Positions 55,031-64,000 are shown, numbered from the stretch's first letter. The stretch: DNA of 64,000 nt from Pseudomonas rhizoryzae (GCF_005250615.1 NZ_SULM01000008.1:62001-126000); one strand, 5' to 3'. Notes: a model not told the origin generated them from the letters alone. A program made the numbers and translations.

Positions 55031-56503
55031 TCAGAACACCGAGGCGTAGTCGCCCAGCTCGACCTGCACGGACTTGATGCGGGTGTAGTGACCCAGGGTG
55101 GAGATGCCGTTCTCGCGGCCCACACCGGACTGCTTGTAGCCGCCGACGGGCATTTCCGCCGGGGATTCGCCCCAGGTGTTGATCCAGCAGATACCGGCTT
55201 CCAGGCGATGGATCACCCGGTGCGCGCGCGCCAGGTCGCGGGTGACGATGCCGGCGGCCAGGCCGTATTCGCTGTCGTTGGCGCGATGGATCACTTCGTC
55301 TTCGCTGTCGTAGGTAAGGATGCTCATGACCGGCCCGAAGATCTCTTCGCGCACGATGGTCATGTCGTCGCGGCAGTCGGCGAAGACGGTGGCGGCGACG
55401 TAGGCGCCCTTGGCGAATTCGCCGGTGGTGACGCGCTCACCGCCGATCACCAGACGTGCCCCTTCGCGGCGGCCCGCTTCGATGTACTCGAGCACGCTTT
55501 CCATATGGCCGAGGCTGGTGAGCGGGCCGAAGTTGGTGTTCAGGTCTTCGGGATTGCCCAGGCGGATGCGCTTGACGCGCTCGACGACCTTGGCCTCGAA
55601 GGCTGCAGCCAGCGTCTTGGGTACGAAGACCCGGGTGCCGTTGGTGCAGACCTGGCCGGTGCTGAAGAAGTTGGCCATCACGGCGATGTCGGCCGCGCGA
55701 TCCAGATCGGCATCCTCGAAGACGATCAGCGGCGACTTGCCGCCCAGTTCCATGGTGACTTCCTTGAGCGTGGAGCTGGAGGCGCTGGCCATGACCTTCT
55801 TGCCGGTGGTGGTACCGCCGGTGAAGGAGATCTTCTCGATGCCGGGGTGCTCGCTCAGCCACTGGCCCACTTCGCGACCGCTACCGGTGAGGACGTTGAA
55901 GACGCCATCGGGCAGGCCGGCTTCGGTGTAGATCTCGGCCAGTTTCAATGCGGTGAGGGAGGTCACCTCGCTGGGCTTGAAGATCATGGCGTTGCCGGCG
56001 GCCAGGGCGGGTGCGGATTTCCACAGGGCGATCTGGATCGGGTAGTTCCAGGCGCCGATGCCGGCGACCACGCCCAGCGGCTCGCGACGGGTATAGACGA
56101 AGGAGGTCTCGCGCAGGGGGATCTGCTCGCCTTCCAGGGCCGGGATCAGGCCGGCGTAGTACTCGAGCACGTCGGCGCCGGTGACGATGTCCACGGCCTG
56201 GGTTTCGGACAGGGCCTTGCCGGTGTCCAGGGTTTCCAGCAGGGCGAGTTCGTCGTTGCGCTCGCGCAGGATATCCACCGCCTTGCGCAGGATGCGCGAA
56301 CGCTGCATGGCGGTCATGGCTGCCCACACCTTCTGGCCGGCGGCGGCTGCTTCGACGGCCTTGTCCACGTCGGCGCGGCTGGCGCGCTGGACCTTGGCGA
56401 GCACCTCACCGGTAGCCGGGTTGAGGGTTTCGAAGGTGGCGCCACTGGTGGCGGCGACGTAACGACCACCGATGTAGAGCTGCTGTTCGGCGAAACGGGC
56501 CAT
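55031..56503 (-). CDS. betB: Betaine aldehyde dehydrogenase
   Basis: 490 residues from the ATG at 56503 (GGGAG about 8 nt upstream), the standard BetB length. ALDH features: catalytic Glu in MELGGKSPL near residue 252 and catalytic Cys in [13 protein letters not shown] near 286. It converts betaine aldehyde to glycine betaine, an osmoprotectant. A BetI operator lies about 106 bp upstream, so betBA can be regulated independently of betI. Confidence 0.96.
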   Translation of the reverse strand: MARFAEQQLYIGGRYVAATSGATFETLNPATGEVLAKVQRASRADVDKAVEAAAAGQKVWAAMTAMQRSRILRKAVDILRERNDELALLETLDTGKALSETQAVDIVTGADVLEYYAGLIPALEGEQIPLRETSFVYTRREPLGVVAGIGAWNYPIQIALWKSAPALAAGNAMIFKPSEVTSLTALKLAEIYTEAGLPDGVFNVLTGSGREVGQWLSEHPGIEKISFTGGTTTGKKVMASASSSTLKEVTMELGGKSPLIVFEDADLDRAADIAVMANFFSTGQVCTNGTRVFVPKTLAAAFEAKVVERVKRIRLGNPEDLNTNFGPLTSLGHMESVLEYIEAGRREGARLVIGGERVTTGEFAKGAYVAATVFADCRDDMTIVREEIFGPVMSILTYDSEDEVIHRANDSEYGLAAGIVTRDLARAHRVIHRLEAGICWINTWGESPAEMPVGGYKQSGVGRENGISTLGHYTRIKSVQVELGDYASVF

Positions 56504-56601
56504 GACGGGTCTCCCAGGCTGGGCGGGCGCCGTTGCGCCCGCAAGGAACACAGGGAGCGAAAGACGAGGCTTTCTGCTCCAGCGATGAGACCAGTCTACT
56601 T

Positions 56602-56634
56602 AATTTTTATTGAACGTTCAATCAATGAAAAATG
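56602..56634. promoter_or_regulatory. BetI operator upstream of betB
   Basis: Palindrome ATTGAACGTTCAAT at 56609-56622 flanked by T- and A-rich arms. More than 20 bp are identical to the site at 57366-57396 upstream of betI, which identifies both as TetR-type BetI boxes. Confidence 0.85.
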
Positions 56635-56701
56635 CGTGGCGAAATCGAGTCCGGCCAATAGGCGGTCTAGAGCGGTTCGGGAGGGGAGGTGACGCGGAGA
56701 A

Positions 56702-56726
56702 GCCCCTGGTCGGAGTAGCCAGGGGC
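56702..56726 (-). terminator. Hairpin after betI
   Basis: 8-bp stem GCCCCTGG/CCAGGGGC with a 9-nt loop, 8 bp past the betI stop; only a short TTCT follows on the minus strand. It may attenuate read-through from betI to betB. Confidence 0.5.
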
Positions 56727-56734
56727 GGGGTGGA

Positions 56735-57322
56735 TCAGGCCTTGGCCAGTTGCAGATCCAGGTAGTCGTAGGCGATCTGCAGGGCCTGCTGGGTATTGAA
56801 GGCATCGCCGGACAGGGCGCCGCGCAGCCAGAGGCCGTCGATGATGGCGGCCAGGCCGCGGGCGGCGGCGCGCGCCTGATCGCGGGGCAGCAGGCGACGG
56901 AATTGCCAGCAGAGGTTGGAATACAGGCGCAGGTCGTTGATGCGCTGCAGGCGCCGCAGATTGGGCTGGTGCATGCTGGTGGCCCAGAAGGCCAGCCAGG
57001 TCTTCATGGCCGGGCCGCTGACCTGGGTGTCGTCGAAGTTGCCCTGGATGATGGCGCGCAGGTTGGCGGCGGGATCGTCGTTGGGCAGCAGCGCCCGGCG
57101 TTCGCGCACGGCCTGGCGCAGGGCGTTCATCAGATGCCGCATGGTGGCTTCGAGCAGGCCGTTCTTGTCTTGGAAGTAGTGGCTGATGATGCCATTGGAG
57201 ACGCCGGCCTTGCGGGCGATGAAGGCGATACTGGCGTCGCCCATGCCGACTTCGTCGACGGCTTCGAGGGTCGCGGCGATGAGCTGCGAGCGGCGGATGG
57301 GTTGCATCCCGACCTTGGGCAC
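56735..57322 (-). CDS. betI: Transcriptional repressor BetI
   Basis: 195 residues from a GTG at 57322. I choose this start because it gives the conserved [11 protein letters not shown] opening and the normal family length, and AGGAG at 57329-57333 lies 6 nt upstream; the ATG at 57328 abuts that Shine-Dalgarno directly. TetR helix-turn-helix: [21 protein letters not shown], near residues 28-48. It represses the bet genes in the absence of choline. Confidence 0.93.
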   Translation of the reverse strand: MPKVGMQPIRRSQLIAATLEAVDEVGMGDASIAFIARKAGVSNGIISHYFQDKNGLLEATMRHLMNALRQAVRERRALLPNDDPAANLRAIIQGNFDDTQVSGPAMKTWLAFWATSMHQPNLRRLQRINDLRLYSNLCWQFRRLLPRDQARAAARGLAAIIDGLWLRGALSGDAFNTQQALQIAYDYLDLQLAKA

Positions 57323-57365
57323 GGGCATCTCCTGGGAAGGCGGAAGAAGCCTCCGAGGGTAACTA

Positions 57366-57396
57366 TTTTTTATTGAACGTTCAATCAATAAAAAAT
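57366..57396. promoter_or_regulatory. BetI operator upstream of betI
   Basis: Palindrome ATTGAACGTTCAAT at 57372-57385 within TTTTTT/AAAAAA-flanked sequence, 50 bp upstream of the betI start. It matches the site at 56602 and implies autoregulation. Confidence 0.87.
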
Positions 57397-57514
57397 GTCA
57401 CGGCCTCTTGGATTGTGCCTGGGTGTTGGGGGCAGTACCAGTCCTGACGGGTGGTTACTTTTAATAACCGCCCGGAAGGCGTAGGCTGGAGTCAGTTCTG
57501 CTTCGAGGATCGCC

Positions 57515-57925
57515 ATGGACGCCGTGGTCAGTCGTATCTCCAGTCGCCGCCGTCTGCATGCCCATGCTTGTCCGATCCGGGATGTGCTGGATCGCATCGG
57601 CGATGCCTGGTCCCTGCTGACGCTCTTCACCCTGGAGGCCGGTCCGCTGCGCTTCAACGAATTGCGCCGCCGCGTCGACGGCATTTCCCAGCGCATGCTC
57701 AGCGTCACTCTGCGCCAACTGGAGCGCGATGGCCTGGTCTCGCGCACGGTGACGCCGACCAAGCCGCCCCAGGTGGAGTACGCCCTCACCGAATTGGGCC
57801 AGAGCCTGATGGTGCCGGTAGGCGCCCTGACTGCCTGGGCCTCCGCGAAGCAGCCTCTCATTCAGCGCCACAGGGCGGCCTATGATCAGGCCGCCGAGGA
57901 GATCCCTGATGACTCGTCTCGCTAA
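57515..57925 (+). CDS. HxlR-family winged-helix regulator
   Basis: 136 residues, GAGG about 7 nt before the ATG. The HxlR hallmark is [20 protein letters not shown] near residue 19, followed by [22 protein letters not shown] and [19 protein letters not shown]. The N-terminal Cys is where several family members sense electrophiles or oxidants. It overlaps the LLM monooxygenase gene by 17 bp and probably regulates it. Confidence 0.9.
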   Translation: MDAVVSRISSRRRLHAHACPIRDVLDRIGDAWSLLTLFTLEAGPLRFNELRRRVDGISQRMLSVTLRQLERDGLVSRTVTPTKPPQVEYALTELGQSLMVPVGALTAWASAKQPLIQRHRAAYDQAAEEIPDDSSR

Positions 57926-58910
57926 GACCGCCCTGTCGGTCCTCGACCTTGCGCCCATCCGTGACGATGGCGACGCGGCCCAGGCGTTGCACAACGCCCT
58001 GGCCCTGGCGCGCCATGTCGAGCAGCTCGGCTTTTCCCGCTACTGGGTGGCCGAGCACCACAACATGGATGGTATCGCCAGTTCGGCGACGGCCGTGTTA
58101 CTGGGCTATCTGGCCGCCGGCACCAGTACCTTGCGCCTGGGCTCGGGCGGCATCATGCTGCCCAACCATGCACCGCTGGTGGTGGCCGAGCAGTTCGGCA
58201 CCCTGGCCTCGCTGTACCCGGGACGGATCGAACTCGGCCTGGGCCGAGCACCGGGGTCGGACCAGCGCACCGCCTATGCCCTACGGCGTGATCGGTTGGG
58301 CAGCTCCGACGACTTCCCGCGGGATGTGGAAGAACTGCAGCATTACTTCGGACCGCAGCAACCGGGGCAGGGCGTGATCGCCATGCCGGGCGTGGGCACC
58401 GAGGTGCCGATCTGGCTGCTGGGGTCCAGTCTGTTCAGCGCCCAGTTGGCGGCGGCCAAGGGCCTGCCCTATGCCTTCGCCTCGCACTTCGCGCCGCGCT
58501 ATGTGCACGAGGCGATCCGCCTGTATCGGGAGAATTTCCAGCCGTCCAAGACGCTTGATCGCCCCTATGTGATGCTTGGCGTGCCCCTGGTGGCCGCCGG
58601 TAGCGATGACGAGGCCAACTACCTGGCCACCACTGTCTATCAGCGCATCCTCGCCCTGTTCCGCGGCGACAGCCTGAGGCTCAAGCCGCCGGTGCGTAGC
58701 ATGGAGGGCGTCTGGTTGCCCCATGAGAAGGAATCGGTGTCGAGCTTCCTCGGCATGGCGGTGATCGGCGGACCGGACAAGGTGCGCGAGCGTCTGGAGT
58801 TGCTGCTTGAGAAGACCGACGCCGACGAGTTGATCTTCACTTGCGACGTCTATGAGCAGGCGGATCGCTTGCAGGCGTTTTCGATCCTGGCGGATCTGAA
58901 GGGCGGTTAG
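57909..58910 (+). CDS. LLM-class flavin-dependent monooxygenase (luciferase-like)
   Basis: 333 residues from ATG 57909, with GAGGAG (57896-57901) upstream inside the HxlR gene. Luciferase-like TIM barrel: [15 protein letters not shown], the [10 protein letters not shown] active-site segment near residue 46, and [22 protein letters not shown] near 80, typical of the MsnO8 subgroup. It uses FMNH2 supplied by a separate reductase; substrate unknown. Confidence 0.9.
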   Translation: MTRLAKTALSVLDLAPIRDDGDAAQALHNALALARHVEQLGFSRYWVAEHHNMDGIASSATAVLLGYLAAGTSTLRLGSGGIMLPNHAPLVVAEQFGTLASLYPGRIELGLGRAPGSDQRTAYALRRDRLGSSDDFPRDVEELQHYFGPQQPGQGVIAMPGVGTEVPIWLLGSSLFSAQLAAAKGLPYAFASHFAPRYVHEAIRLYRENFQPSKTLDRPYVMLGVPLVAAGSDDEANYLATTVYQRILALFRGDSLRLKPPVRSMEGVWLPHEKESVSSFLGMAVIGGPDKVRERLELLLEKTDADELIFTCDVYEQADRLQAFSILADLKGG

Positions 58911-58914
58911 TGGG

Positions 58915-58946
58915 TATTGGGGCGCTGCGCTCGGCCCAACCTACGC
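58915..58946. repeat. REP-like element, copy 1
   Basis: GGGGCGCTGCGCTCGGCCCA followed by ACCTACG, a diverged copy of the Pseudomonas GGGCTTCGCTGCGCTCAACC repeat. Confidence 0.5.
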
Positions 58947-59000
58947 GAACCTAGTGGGGCTGAGTCGGGTTCATCGTCGAAGCCCAACAGGTCCAAACGC

Positions 59001-59033
59001 AAAAGCCGACCGTTTTGTAGCGGTCGGCTTTTT
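59001..59033. terminator. Bidirectional Rho-independent terminator
   Basis: 12-bp perfect stem AAAAGCCGACCG with its complement around an 8-nt loop, with A and T runs on either side; serves the LLM gene and possibly the convergent nitroreductase gene. Confidence 0.9.
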
Positions 59034-59065
59034 CATGTCGGTAGCGAGGCGGCTCTGCCGCCTTT

Positions 59066-59098
59066 GTTGGGCTTCGCTGCGCTCAACCCAACCTACAA
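59066..59098. repeat. REP-like element, copy 2
   Basis: GTTGGGCTTCGCTGCGCTCA followed by ACCCAACCTACAA, a well-preserved copy of a repeat common between Pseudomonas genes, with self-complementary ends. Confidence 0.6.
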
Positions 59099-59136
59099 CG
59101 TGCGCCGCGTTATCCACGCTACGGGAGCCGCGCGTT

Positions 59137-59784
59137 TTACAGGAAGGTGAATACCTGCTCGCGGGTCAGGCGGGACTTGGGTAGGGCGGCGTTGAAGTCG
59201 CTTTCGCCGCGGTAGCCGAGGCCGACCACCACCAGAGCGGTGTAGCCCTGCTCGCGCAGGCCCAATTCCTTGTCCAAGCTGTTGGCGTCGAAGCCTTCCA
59301 TGGGGGTGGCGTCGATGCCCAGCGCGGCGGTGCCCAGTAGCAGGGTGCCCAGAGCTAGGTAGGTCTGCTTCTCCATCCAATGCTGGACGTCCTTGCGCTC
59401 ATGGCGATGCAGGTCGACGAAGTGACGACGGGTGCCGTCCTGGGCGGCGCGCGCCTCGGGCTTGGCGAAGCGGCCGTCCTGGGCTTCCTGTTCCAGTACC
59501 TGGGCCAGATGGTCCTCGGTCATCTCCAGGCGGGTGCACAGCACGATGACGTGGGAGGCCGGCAGCACCTTGGGTTCGTTGTAGGGGCTCTGCATGCCCT
59601 GGGCGATGCGCGCCTTGGCCTCGGAGCTGGCGGCCACCACGAAATGCCAGGGCTGGGAGTTGACCGAGGAGGGTGCCTGGCGCAGCAATTCGAGCAGTTC
59701 CTCGACCTGTTCGGCGGGGATGCTGCGGGAGCCGTCGAAGGCCTTGGTGGTGTAGCGGGTACGAGCGATCTGGGACAGCTGCAT
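59137..59784 (-). CDS. nfsB: Oxygen-insensitive NAD(P)H nitroreductase (NfsB-type)
   Basis: 215 residues, close to the 217 of E. coli NfsB. FMN-binding features: RYTTKAFDGSRSIP at the start, LLRQAPSSVNSQPWHFVV near residue 35, and the C-terminal GLGYRGESDFNAALPKSRL block. It reduces nitroaromatics and quinones in the cytoplasm. Confidence 0.92.
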   Translation of the reverse strand: MQLSQIARTRYTTKAFDGSRSIPAEQVEELLELLRQAPSSVNSQPWHFVVAASSEAKARIAQGMQSPYNEPKVLPASHVIVLCTRLEMTEDHLAQVLEQEAQDGRFAKPEARAAQDGTRRHFVDLHRHERKDVQHWMEKQTYLALGTLLLGTAALGIDATPMEGFDANSLDKELGLREQGYTALVVVGLGYRGESDFNAALPKSRLTREQVFTFL

Positions 59785-59872
59785 GGGTCGATTCCTGATC
59801 GAGGGATGGAAAGAGTAGAGCCACGCCCCACGGGTGGGGCGCGGCGGTAACGGGGAGCCTTCGGGCAGGCGC

Positions 59873-60880
59873 TTAGAAGCCTTCCAGCACCAGCTTGCCG
59901 CGCGCCTGATGGCTTTCCAACAGGGCGTGGGCGCGGCGCAGGTTGGCGGCGTCGATGCGGCCCAGGTGTTCGCCCAGGGTGGTCTTGAGGGTGCCCTGGT
60001 CGACCAGTTGGGCGACGCGCTCGAGGATCTCGTGCTGGCGCACCTTGTCCGGGGTCTGGAACAGCGAGCGGGTGAACATCAGCTCCCAGTGCAGCGACAG
60101 CGACTTGAGTTTCATCGGCACGGCATCGAGCTGCTCGGGATCGTCGATCACCGCCAGGCGTCCCTGGGGCCGCAGCACCTCGACGAGCTGAGCGTAATGC
60201 TGCTCGGTGTGGGTGAGGCTGGCCACCAGCGTCACGCCGTCCAGGCCGAGGGCTTCCAGTTGCGGCCGCAGCGGCTGGTGATGGTCGATGACGTGGTGGG
60301 CGCCGAGTTCGCGGACCCAGTCCTGGGTCTCGGCGCGGGAGGCGGTGCCGATCACGGTCAGCTCGGTGAGCTGGCGGGCCAGTTGGATCAGCACGGAGCC
60401 GACCCCGCCGGCCGCGCCCATCACCAGCAGTTGCTGGCCGGCGCCGCCGCCTTCGGTGACGCCGAGGCGATCGAACAGCAATTCCCAGGCGGTCACGGCG
60501 GTGAGCGGCAGGGCGGCGGCCTGGGCGTGGTCCAGGCTGTTGGGCTTGTGGCCGGCCAGGTGTTCGTCCACCAGGTGCAGTTCGCTGTTGCAGCCGGGGC
60601 GGAACAGTTCGCCGGCGTAATAGACCTCGTCGCCCACGGCGAAGCGGCTGACCGCACTGCCCACCTCACGCACCACGCCGGAGACGTCCCAGCCCAGCAC
60701 CTTGGATTCGCGCTCCACCAGACCCTGGCGCACCTTGGTGTCCACCGGATTGACCGAGACCGCATGGACTTCTACCAGCAAATCGTGGGCGTCCGGCGTG
60801 GGATCGGGCAATTCGACATCCTGCAGGGCACGGGGATCGGTGGCGGCGAGACTGGTGTCGCCGTGGACGATGGCTTTCAT
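59873..60880 (-). CDS. Zinc-type alcohol dehydrogenase-like / quinone oxidoreductase family protein
   Basis: 335 residues from the ATG at 60880 (AAGGA 9 nt upstream). Medium-chain dehydrogenase fold: VHAVSVNPVDTKVRQG near residue 45, GWDVSGVVREVG near 65, and the NADPH-binding LLVMGAAGGVGSVLIQLA near 150. No structural or catalytic zinc-ligand Cys cluster is visible, so it belongs to the zinc-independent QOR-like subgroup. It is divergent from the LysR gene 105 bp away, which probably controls it. Confidence 0.9.
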   Translation of the reverse strand: MKAIVHGDTSLAATDPRALQDVELPDPTPDAHDLLVEVHAVSVNPVDTKVRQGLVERESKVLGWDVSGVVREVGSAVSRFAVGDEVYYAGELFRPGCNSELHLVDEHLAGHKPNSLDHAQAAALPLTAVTAWELLFDRLGVTEGGGAGQQLLVMGAAGGVGSVLIQLARQLTELTVIGTASRAETQDWVRELGAHHVIDHHQPLRPQLEALGLDGVTLVASLTHTEQHYAQLVEVLRPQGRLAVIDDPEQLDAVPMKLKSLSLHWELMFTRSLFQTPDKVRQHEILERVAQLVDQGTLKTTLGEHLGRIDAANLRRAHALLESHQARGKLVLEGF

Positions 60881-60985
60881 GGACAGGGTTCCTTGTACGA
60901 TGAGAAGACGTGGAGTCATGGTCGTCTTCATTCTCGGCCGGAAAAAGCGGCAGAATCGGATAGCACCTTCACTATAGGAGTGAAA

Positions 60986-61897
60986 ATGATCCGCTTCGAC
61001 GATCTCGGTCTCTTCGTGCGCTCTGCCGCCCTGGGCAGTTTTTCCCGTGCGGCCCGCGAGATAGACCTGCTGCCGGGCCAGGTGAGCGCCGCCATCGGCC
61101 GGCTGGAGCGCGAGCTGGGCATCCGCCTGTTCGCTCGCTCGACCCGCAGCCTGAGACTCACCGCCGAGGGCGAAGCCTATCTGCCCTATGCCCGGGAGGT
61201 GCTGGAGACCCTGCGCGAGGGCCGCGAGCGGTTGCAGGGCGAGAGTCCGGAACTGCGCGGCGTGCTGCAGGTGGCGGCGCCCTCGGACCTGGGGCGCAAC
61301 CTGCTGTTGCCCTGGCTGGCGGACTTTCGCCAGCGCCATCCAGGGCTGACGCTACGGCTGTACGTGTCGGATCAGCAGGCCGATGTCTATCGCGATCCGG
61401 TGGATATCGCCATTCGCTACGGGCGCAGCCAGGACGACAGCCTGGTGGCTCTGCCGCTGGTCGCGGACAATCGCCGACTGTTGGCGGCGGCGCCGAGCTA
61501 TCTGGCGCGCCACGGTACGCCACGCAGCCTGGACGAGCTGGCCAGTCACGCCTGCCTGCTCTATCAGCTGCATGGCCGCACCTATGACAAATGGAGCTTT
61601 CCCCTGGCCGACGGCGGCCTGCGCCAGGTGGCGGTGAGCGGGCCGTTGCAGAGCGACGACGCCGAGGTGGTCAGGCGCTGGGCGGTGGCCGGGGCGGGCA
61701 TCGTCTACAAGTCCTGGCTGGACATGAGGGACGATCTCGCCAAGGGGCGGCTGGTGCGGGTGTTGCCCGGGCAGCCCGGCGAGCCGCTACCGCTGCAACT
61801 CTTTTGTCCGCATCGCCGGCAGTTCTCGCCCGCGGTCAGGCAGTTGCACGGCTGGCTGGTCGAGCGCTTCGCGGCGCTGGGTGCGCAGCCCGAATAA
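60986..61897 (+). CDS. LysR-family transcriptional regulator
   Basis: 303 residues from ATG 60986 with AGGAG at 60976-60980; the frame extends upstream through the neighbouring gene but that is antisense. HTH: residues about 18-37 (GSFSRAAREIDLLPGQVSAA). The effector-binding domain follows (LQVAAPSDLGRNLLLPWL, DIAIRYGRSQDDSLVALPL). Probable regulator of the divergent oxidoreductase gene. Confidence 0.92.
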   Translation: MIRFDDLGLFVRSAALGSFSRAAREIDLLPGQVSAAIGRLERELGIRLFARSTRSLRLTAEGEAYLPYAREVLETLREGRERLQGESPELRGVLQVAAPSDLGRNLLLPWLADFRQRHPGLTLRLYVSDQQADVYRDPVDIAIRYGRSQDDSLVALPLVADNRRLLAAAPSYLARHGTPRSLDELASHACLLYQLHGRTYDKWSFPLADGGLRQVAVSGPLQSDDAEVVRRWAVAGAGIVYKSWLDMRDDLAKGRLVRVLPGQPGEPLPLQLFCPHRRQFSPAVRQLHGWLVERFAALGAQPE

Positions 61898-61900
61898 AAA

Positions 61901-61928
61901 GGGGTGGCTTCCGTGTGGAAGTCACCCC
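61901..61928. terminator. Hairpin between convergent lysR-type and hydrolase genes
   Basis: 12-bp stem GGGGTGGCTTCC/GGAAGTCACCCC with one G-T pair and a GTGT loop; preceded by AAAAA, so a T run follows on the minus strand and it mainly terminates the hydrolase gene. Confidence 0.7.
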
Positions 61929-61946
61929 CTGGGTGCCGCGTCGAGC

Positions 61947-62972
61947 TTATTGCAGGTGTTCTTTCAGCAACTGGCCAGCCTGGGTCAGGGCGGCCTGGAC
62001 CTCGGAAACCTTGGACAGGGCGTTGAGCAGGCCGTAGTCGTGGATCATGCCGTCGTACTGCACCTGTACCACGTCGACACCAGCGGCGTTGAGCTTGCGG
62101 GCATAGGCCTCGCCCTCGTCACGCAGCACGTCGTTCTCGGCGGTCTGTACCAGCGCCGGCGGCAGGCCTTTGAGCTGCTCCAGAGTGGCGCGCAGCGGCG
62201 AGGCGTAGATGTTGGCGCGGTCGGCTTCGCGGGTGGTGTAGCTGTCCCAGAACCACTTCATCATATTGCGGGTCAGGAAGCGGCCTTCGGCGTACTCCTT
62301 GTAGGACGGGGTGTCGAAGTTGGCGTCGGTCACCGGCCACAGCAGGCCCTGGTAGCGCAGCTTGGGCGTGCCCTTGTCCTTGGCCATCAGGCTGACCACC
62401 GCGGCCATGTTGCCGCCGACGCTGTTGCCGGCCACGGCCAGGCGACTGCCGTCGACATCGATTTCCTTGCCGTGCTCGGCGACCCACTTGGTCGCGGCAT
62501 AGGCCTGGTTGATGGCCACCGGGAAGTGGGCTTCCGGACTCGGGGTGTAGTTGACGAACACCGCCGTGGCGCCCGAGGCCACCACTAGGTCACGCACCAG
62601 CCGCTGGTGGGTGGGGAAGTCGCCCAGCACCCAGCCGCCGCCGTGGAAGAACATGAAGGCCGGGGTTGCGCCCTTGGCGTGCTCCGGGCGGACGATGGTC
62701 AGCAGCAGCGGCTTGCCATCGACCTGGATGGTCTTCTCACTGGTCTTGACGCCGGACAGGTCGACCTTGACGCTGGCCTGGGCACCGACCAGAACGGCAC
62801 GGGCGTCTTTCGGCGACAGGGTTTCCAAGGGCTTGCCGCCACTGGAGTTCAGGCTGTCGACGAAGGCCTGGGTGGTGCGCTCCAGGTGCGGATCGGGCTG
62901 GGGCGCGGCGAAGGCGCTGCCCATGGCCAGGGTGAGGGTGGAAAGACCGAGCAGGCGAGCGAAGGTACGCAT
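61947..62972 (-). CDS. Exported alpha/beta hydrolase (hormone-sensitive lipase-like)
   Basis: 341 residues from the ATG at 62972 (GAGGAG about 8 nt upstream). Signal peptide about 1-22 (LLGLSTLTLAMGSAFA). The oxyanion motif HGGGW lies near residue 115, the nucleophile elbow GNSVGG near 188, and the triad is completed by Asp in ENDVLRDEG and His in MIHDYG. Probable periplasmic esterase of unknown substrate. Confidence 0.9.
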   Translation of the reverse strand: MRTFARLLGLSTLTLAMGSAFAAPQPDPHLERTTQAFVDSLNSSGGKPLETLSPKDARAVLVGAQASVKVDLSGVKTSEKTIQVDGKPLLLTIVRPEHAKGATPAFMFFHGGGWVLGDFPTHQRLVRDLVVASGATAVFVNYTPSPEAHFPVAINQAYAATKWVAEHGKEIDVDGSRLAVAGNSVGGNMAAVVSLMAKDKGTPKLRYQGLLWPVTDANFDTPSYKEYAEGRFLTRNMMKWFWDSYTTREADRANIYASPLRATLEQLKGLPPALVQTAENDVLRDEGEAYARKLNAAGVDVVQVQYDGMIHDYGLLNALSKVSEVQAALTQAGQLLKEHLQ

Positions 62973-63043
62973 GATGAGGACTCCTCGAAGCGTCAAGGGC
63001 AGAGCGTCTCGGGGCGAGACGCCCGGTGGTACCGGCGGCCGTA

Positions 63044-63460
63044 TCACGCCAGGGTCAGGCGCACGTCCACGTTGCCGCGGGTGGCATTGGAGTAGGGGCA
63101 GACCTGGTGGGCTTTCTCGATCAGGTCTTCGGCCACGGCGCGGTCCAGGCCCGGCAGGCTGATGGTCAGCTCGACGTCGATGGCGAAGCCGGTGGGGATC
63201 GGGCCAATGCCGACCTGGGCGGTCACGCTGACATCAGCCGGAACGGCGATCTTTTCCTTGGCACCGACGAACTTCAGGGCGCCGATGAAGCAGGCGGAGT
63301 AGCCAGCCGCGAAGAGTTGCTCGGGGTTGGTGCCCGCACCGCCAGCGCCGCCGAGTTCCTTGGGCGTGGACAGCTGCACGTCCAGGGCTTTGTCGCTGCT
63401 GATGGAACGGCCATCACGGCCACCGGTGCTGGTGGCAGAAGCGGTGTAGAGAATGTTCAT
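63044..63460 (-). CDS. ohr: Organic hydroperoxide resistance protein Ohr
   Basis: 138 residues, OsmC/Ohr fold. The two catalytic cysteines are in [12 protein letters not shown] (near residue 60) and [15 protein letters not shown] (near 124). The family Arg is in the N-terminal strand region. It reduces organic hydroperoxides using lipoylated partners. OhrR-type boxes lie directly upstream and ohrR follows on the same strand. Confidence 0.95.
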   Translation of the reverse strand: MNILYTASATSTGGRDGRSISSDKALDVQLSTPKELGGAGGAGTNPEQLFAAGYSACFIGALKFVGAKEKIAVPADVSVTAQVGIGPIPTGFAIDVELTISLPGLDRAVAEDLIEKAHQVCPYSNATRGNVDVRLTLA

Positions 63461-63470
63461 GGCGGACTCC

Positions 63471-63562
63471 TAATTAAGTATCGCGATAATTAATTCGCTG
63501 GACCGAGACGCTGAAGCGGCCTGGGCACGGATTTAAGTTATCGCGATATTAGTTATCGCGCA
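63471..63562. promoter_or_regulatory. OhrR operator region with three TATCGCG motifs
   Basis: TATCGCGATA at 63479-63488 (within TTAAG...TAATTAA) and at 63539-63548, plus a half-site TTATCGCG at 63553-63560. They lie between ohrR and ohr, where OhrR repressors bind AT-flanked inverted repeats. Confidence 0.75.
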
Positions 63563-63602
63563 AATCTATTCTCGTGGCTTGCCGACGGACGGTATGCCGG
63601 CG

Positions 63603-64000
63603 TTATCGTTCCAGCTTGGCGCGCAGCGCGGTGAGGCTTTCGCGCAGTTCGCTCATCTCCCGGTCGCCCAGGGCGCAGTAGCTGCCGATGGTGCCATTGA
63701 TGTCCTGGGCTTTCTTACGCAGGGTACGCCCCTGCTCGGTAAGCTCGACGGACAGGTTGCGCTCGTCCTCGGCGTTGCGCTGGCGGGTCACGTAGCCTTC
63801 GGCTTCCAGGCGCTTGAGTACCGGGGTCAGGGCACCGGAATCCTGGTGCAGCCGGCGGGCCAGCTCCTTGAGCGGGAGGCGGTCGTTCTCCCAGAGCACC
63901 AGCATCAATAGATACTGCGGGTAGGTCAGCCCCACCTCTTCGAGCAGCGGCTTGTACACCTTGGTCATGGCCAAAGAAGTGGAGTACAACGCAAAGCACA
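63603..64000 (-). CDS. ohrR: OhrR, MarR-family peroxide-sensing repressor, N-terminus cut by window edge
   Basis: The frame runs off the right edge; a TTG at 63989 is not the true start. The last visible codons upstream read CFALYSTSLAMTK, which includes the conserved reactive cysteine (codon 63998-63996) that senses organic hydroperoxides. About 15 residues are missing from a family of about 150. The winged helix is LPLKELARRLHQDSGALTPVLKRLEAEG. Confidence 0.93.
   Translation of the reverse strand, partial: CFALYSTSLAMTKVYKPLLEEVGLTYPQYLLMLVLWENDRLPLKELARRLHQDSGALTPVLKRLEAEGYVTRQRNAEDERNLSVELTEQGRTLRKKAQDINGTIGSYCALGDREMSELRESLTALRAKLER

Noticed and set aside
54485..56692. 735-residue plus-strand open frame across betA/betB
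   Set aside because: Antisense shadow of two unmistakable genes; Gly/Ala/Asp/Val-rich composition is typical of the complement of high-GC coding sequence.

Overview
The window is high-GC Gammaproteobacterial DNA, most likely from a Pseudomonas. The markers are betIBA with BetI operators, a DUF3509 protein, ohr/ohrR, a CRP/Vfr-type site and D-rhamnan (A-band/CPA-like) polysaccharide genes. I cannot fix the species; the P. oryzihabitans group is a guess from gene content and base composition.

Layout. (1) 1-1666: the 3' part of hglS (last step of lysine/2-aminoadipate breakdown) and an Lrp/AsnC regulator. (2) About 1.8-17.2 kb: secreted proteins carrying DUF4214 modules surround a polysaccharide export cluster. 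They are a trypsin-like protease, two S-layer-like proteins transcribed divergently across a 985-bp non-coding region, a serralysin-type metalloprotease and a GH5 glycosidase. The enclosed cluster is gmd-rmd-wzm-wzt plus a DUF4214 methyltransferase. (3) 17.5-35.5 kb: glycan assembly. It holds a degenerate paralogue of the methyltransferase, a multi-module GT-B enzyme, two DUF6311-like membrane proteins, gtrA/gtrB, WbpZ-, WbpY- and WbpX-like D-rhamnosyltransferases, an MBOAT/SGNH O-acylation pair and a polytopic membrane enzyme. (4) 35.6-42.6 kb: a complete type I secretion system (ABC, HlyD-type and TolC-type), then a two-gene unit behind a near-perfect CRP/Vfr site: an unrecognised protein and an RTX/DUF4214 protein. 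(5) 42.7-52.3 kb: four large overlapping glycosyltransferase genes, three with a shared beta-sandwich module and one with a DUF4214-like segment. (6) A tRNA-Thr(UGU) closes the accessory region. (7) 52.7-64 kb: ordinary chromosome, with a small lipoprotein, betIBA, an HxlR regulator/LLM monooxygenase pair, nfsB-type nitroreductase, a quinone oxidoreductase-like enzyme with divergent LysR, an alpha/beta hydrolase, ohr and a truncated ohrR.

How it may fit together. The region resembles the Caulobacter arrangement in which an RsaA-type S-layer protein, its type I exporter and the O-polysaccharide that anchors the layer are encoded together. The 11516-13201 product lacks cysteine, is rich in Ala, Thr, Asn, Gly and Ser, has RTX-like repeats, ends in an RsaA-like C-terminal block, and uses codons unlike its neighbours, which suggests very high expression. 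DUF4214-type modules occur in about nine proteins here: S-layer-like proteins, proteases, a Sec-exported glycosidase, two methyltransferase-like proteins and a glycosyltransferase. My hypothesis is that DUF4214 recognises the rhamnan-type surface polysaccharide, attaching exported proteins to it and positioning the cytoplasmic enzymes that finish it. This is an inference and is untested.
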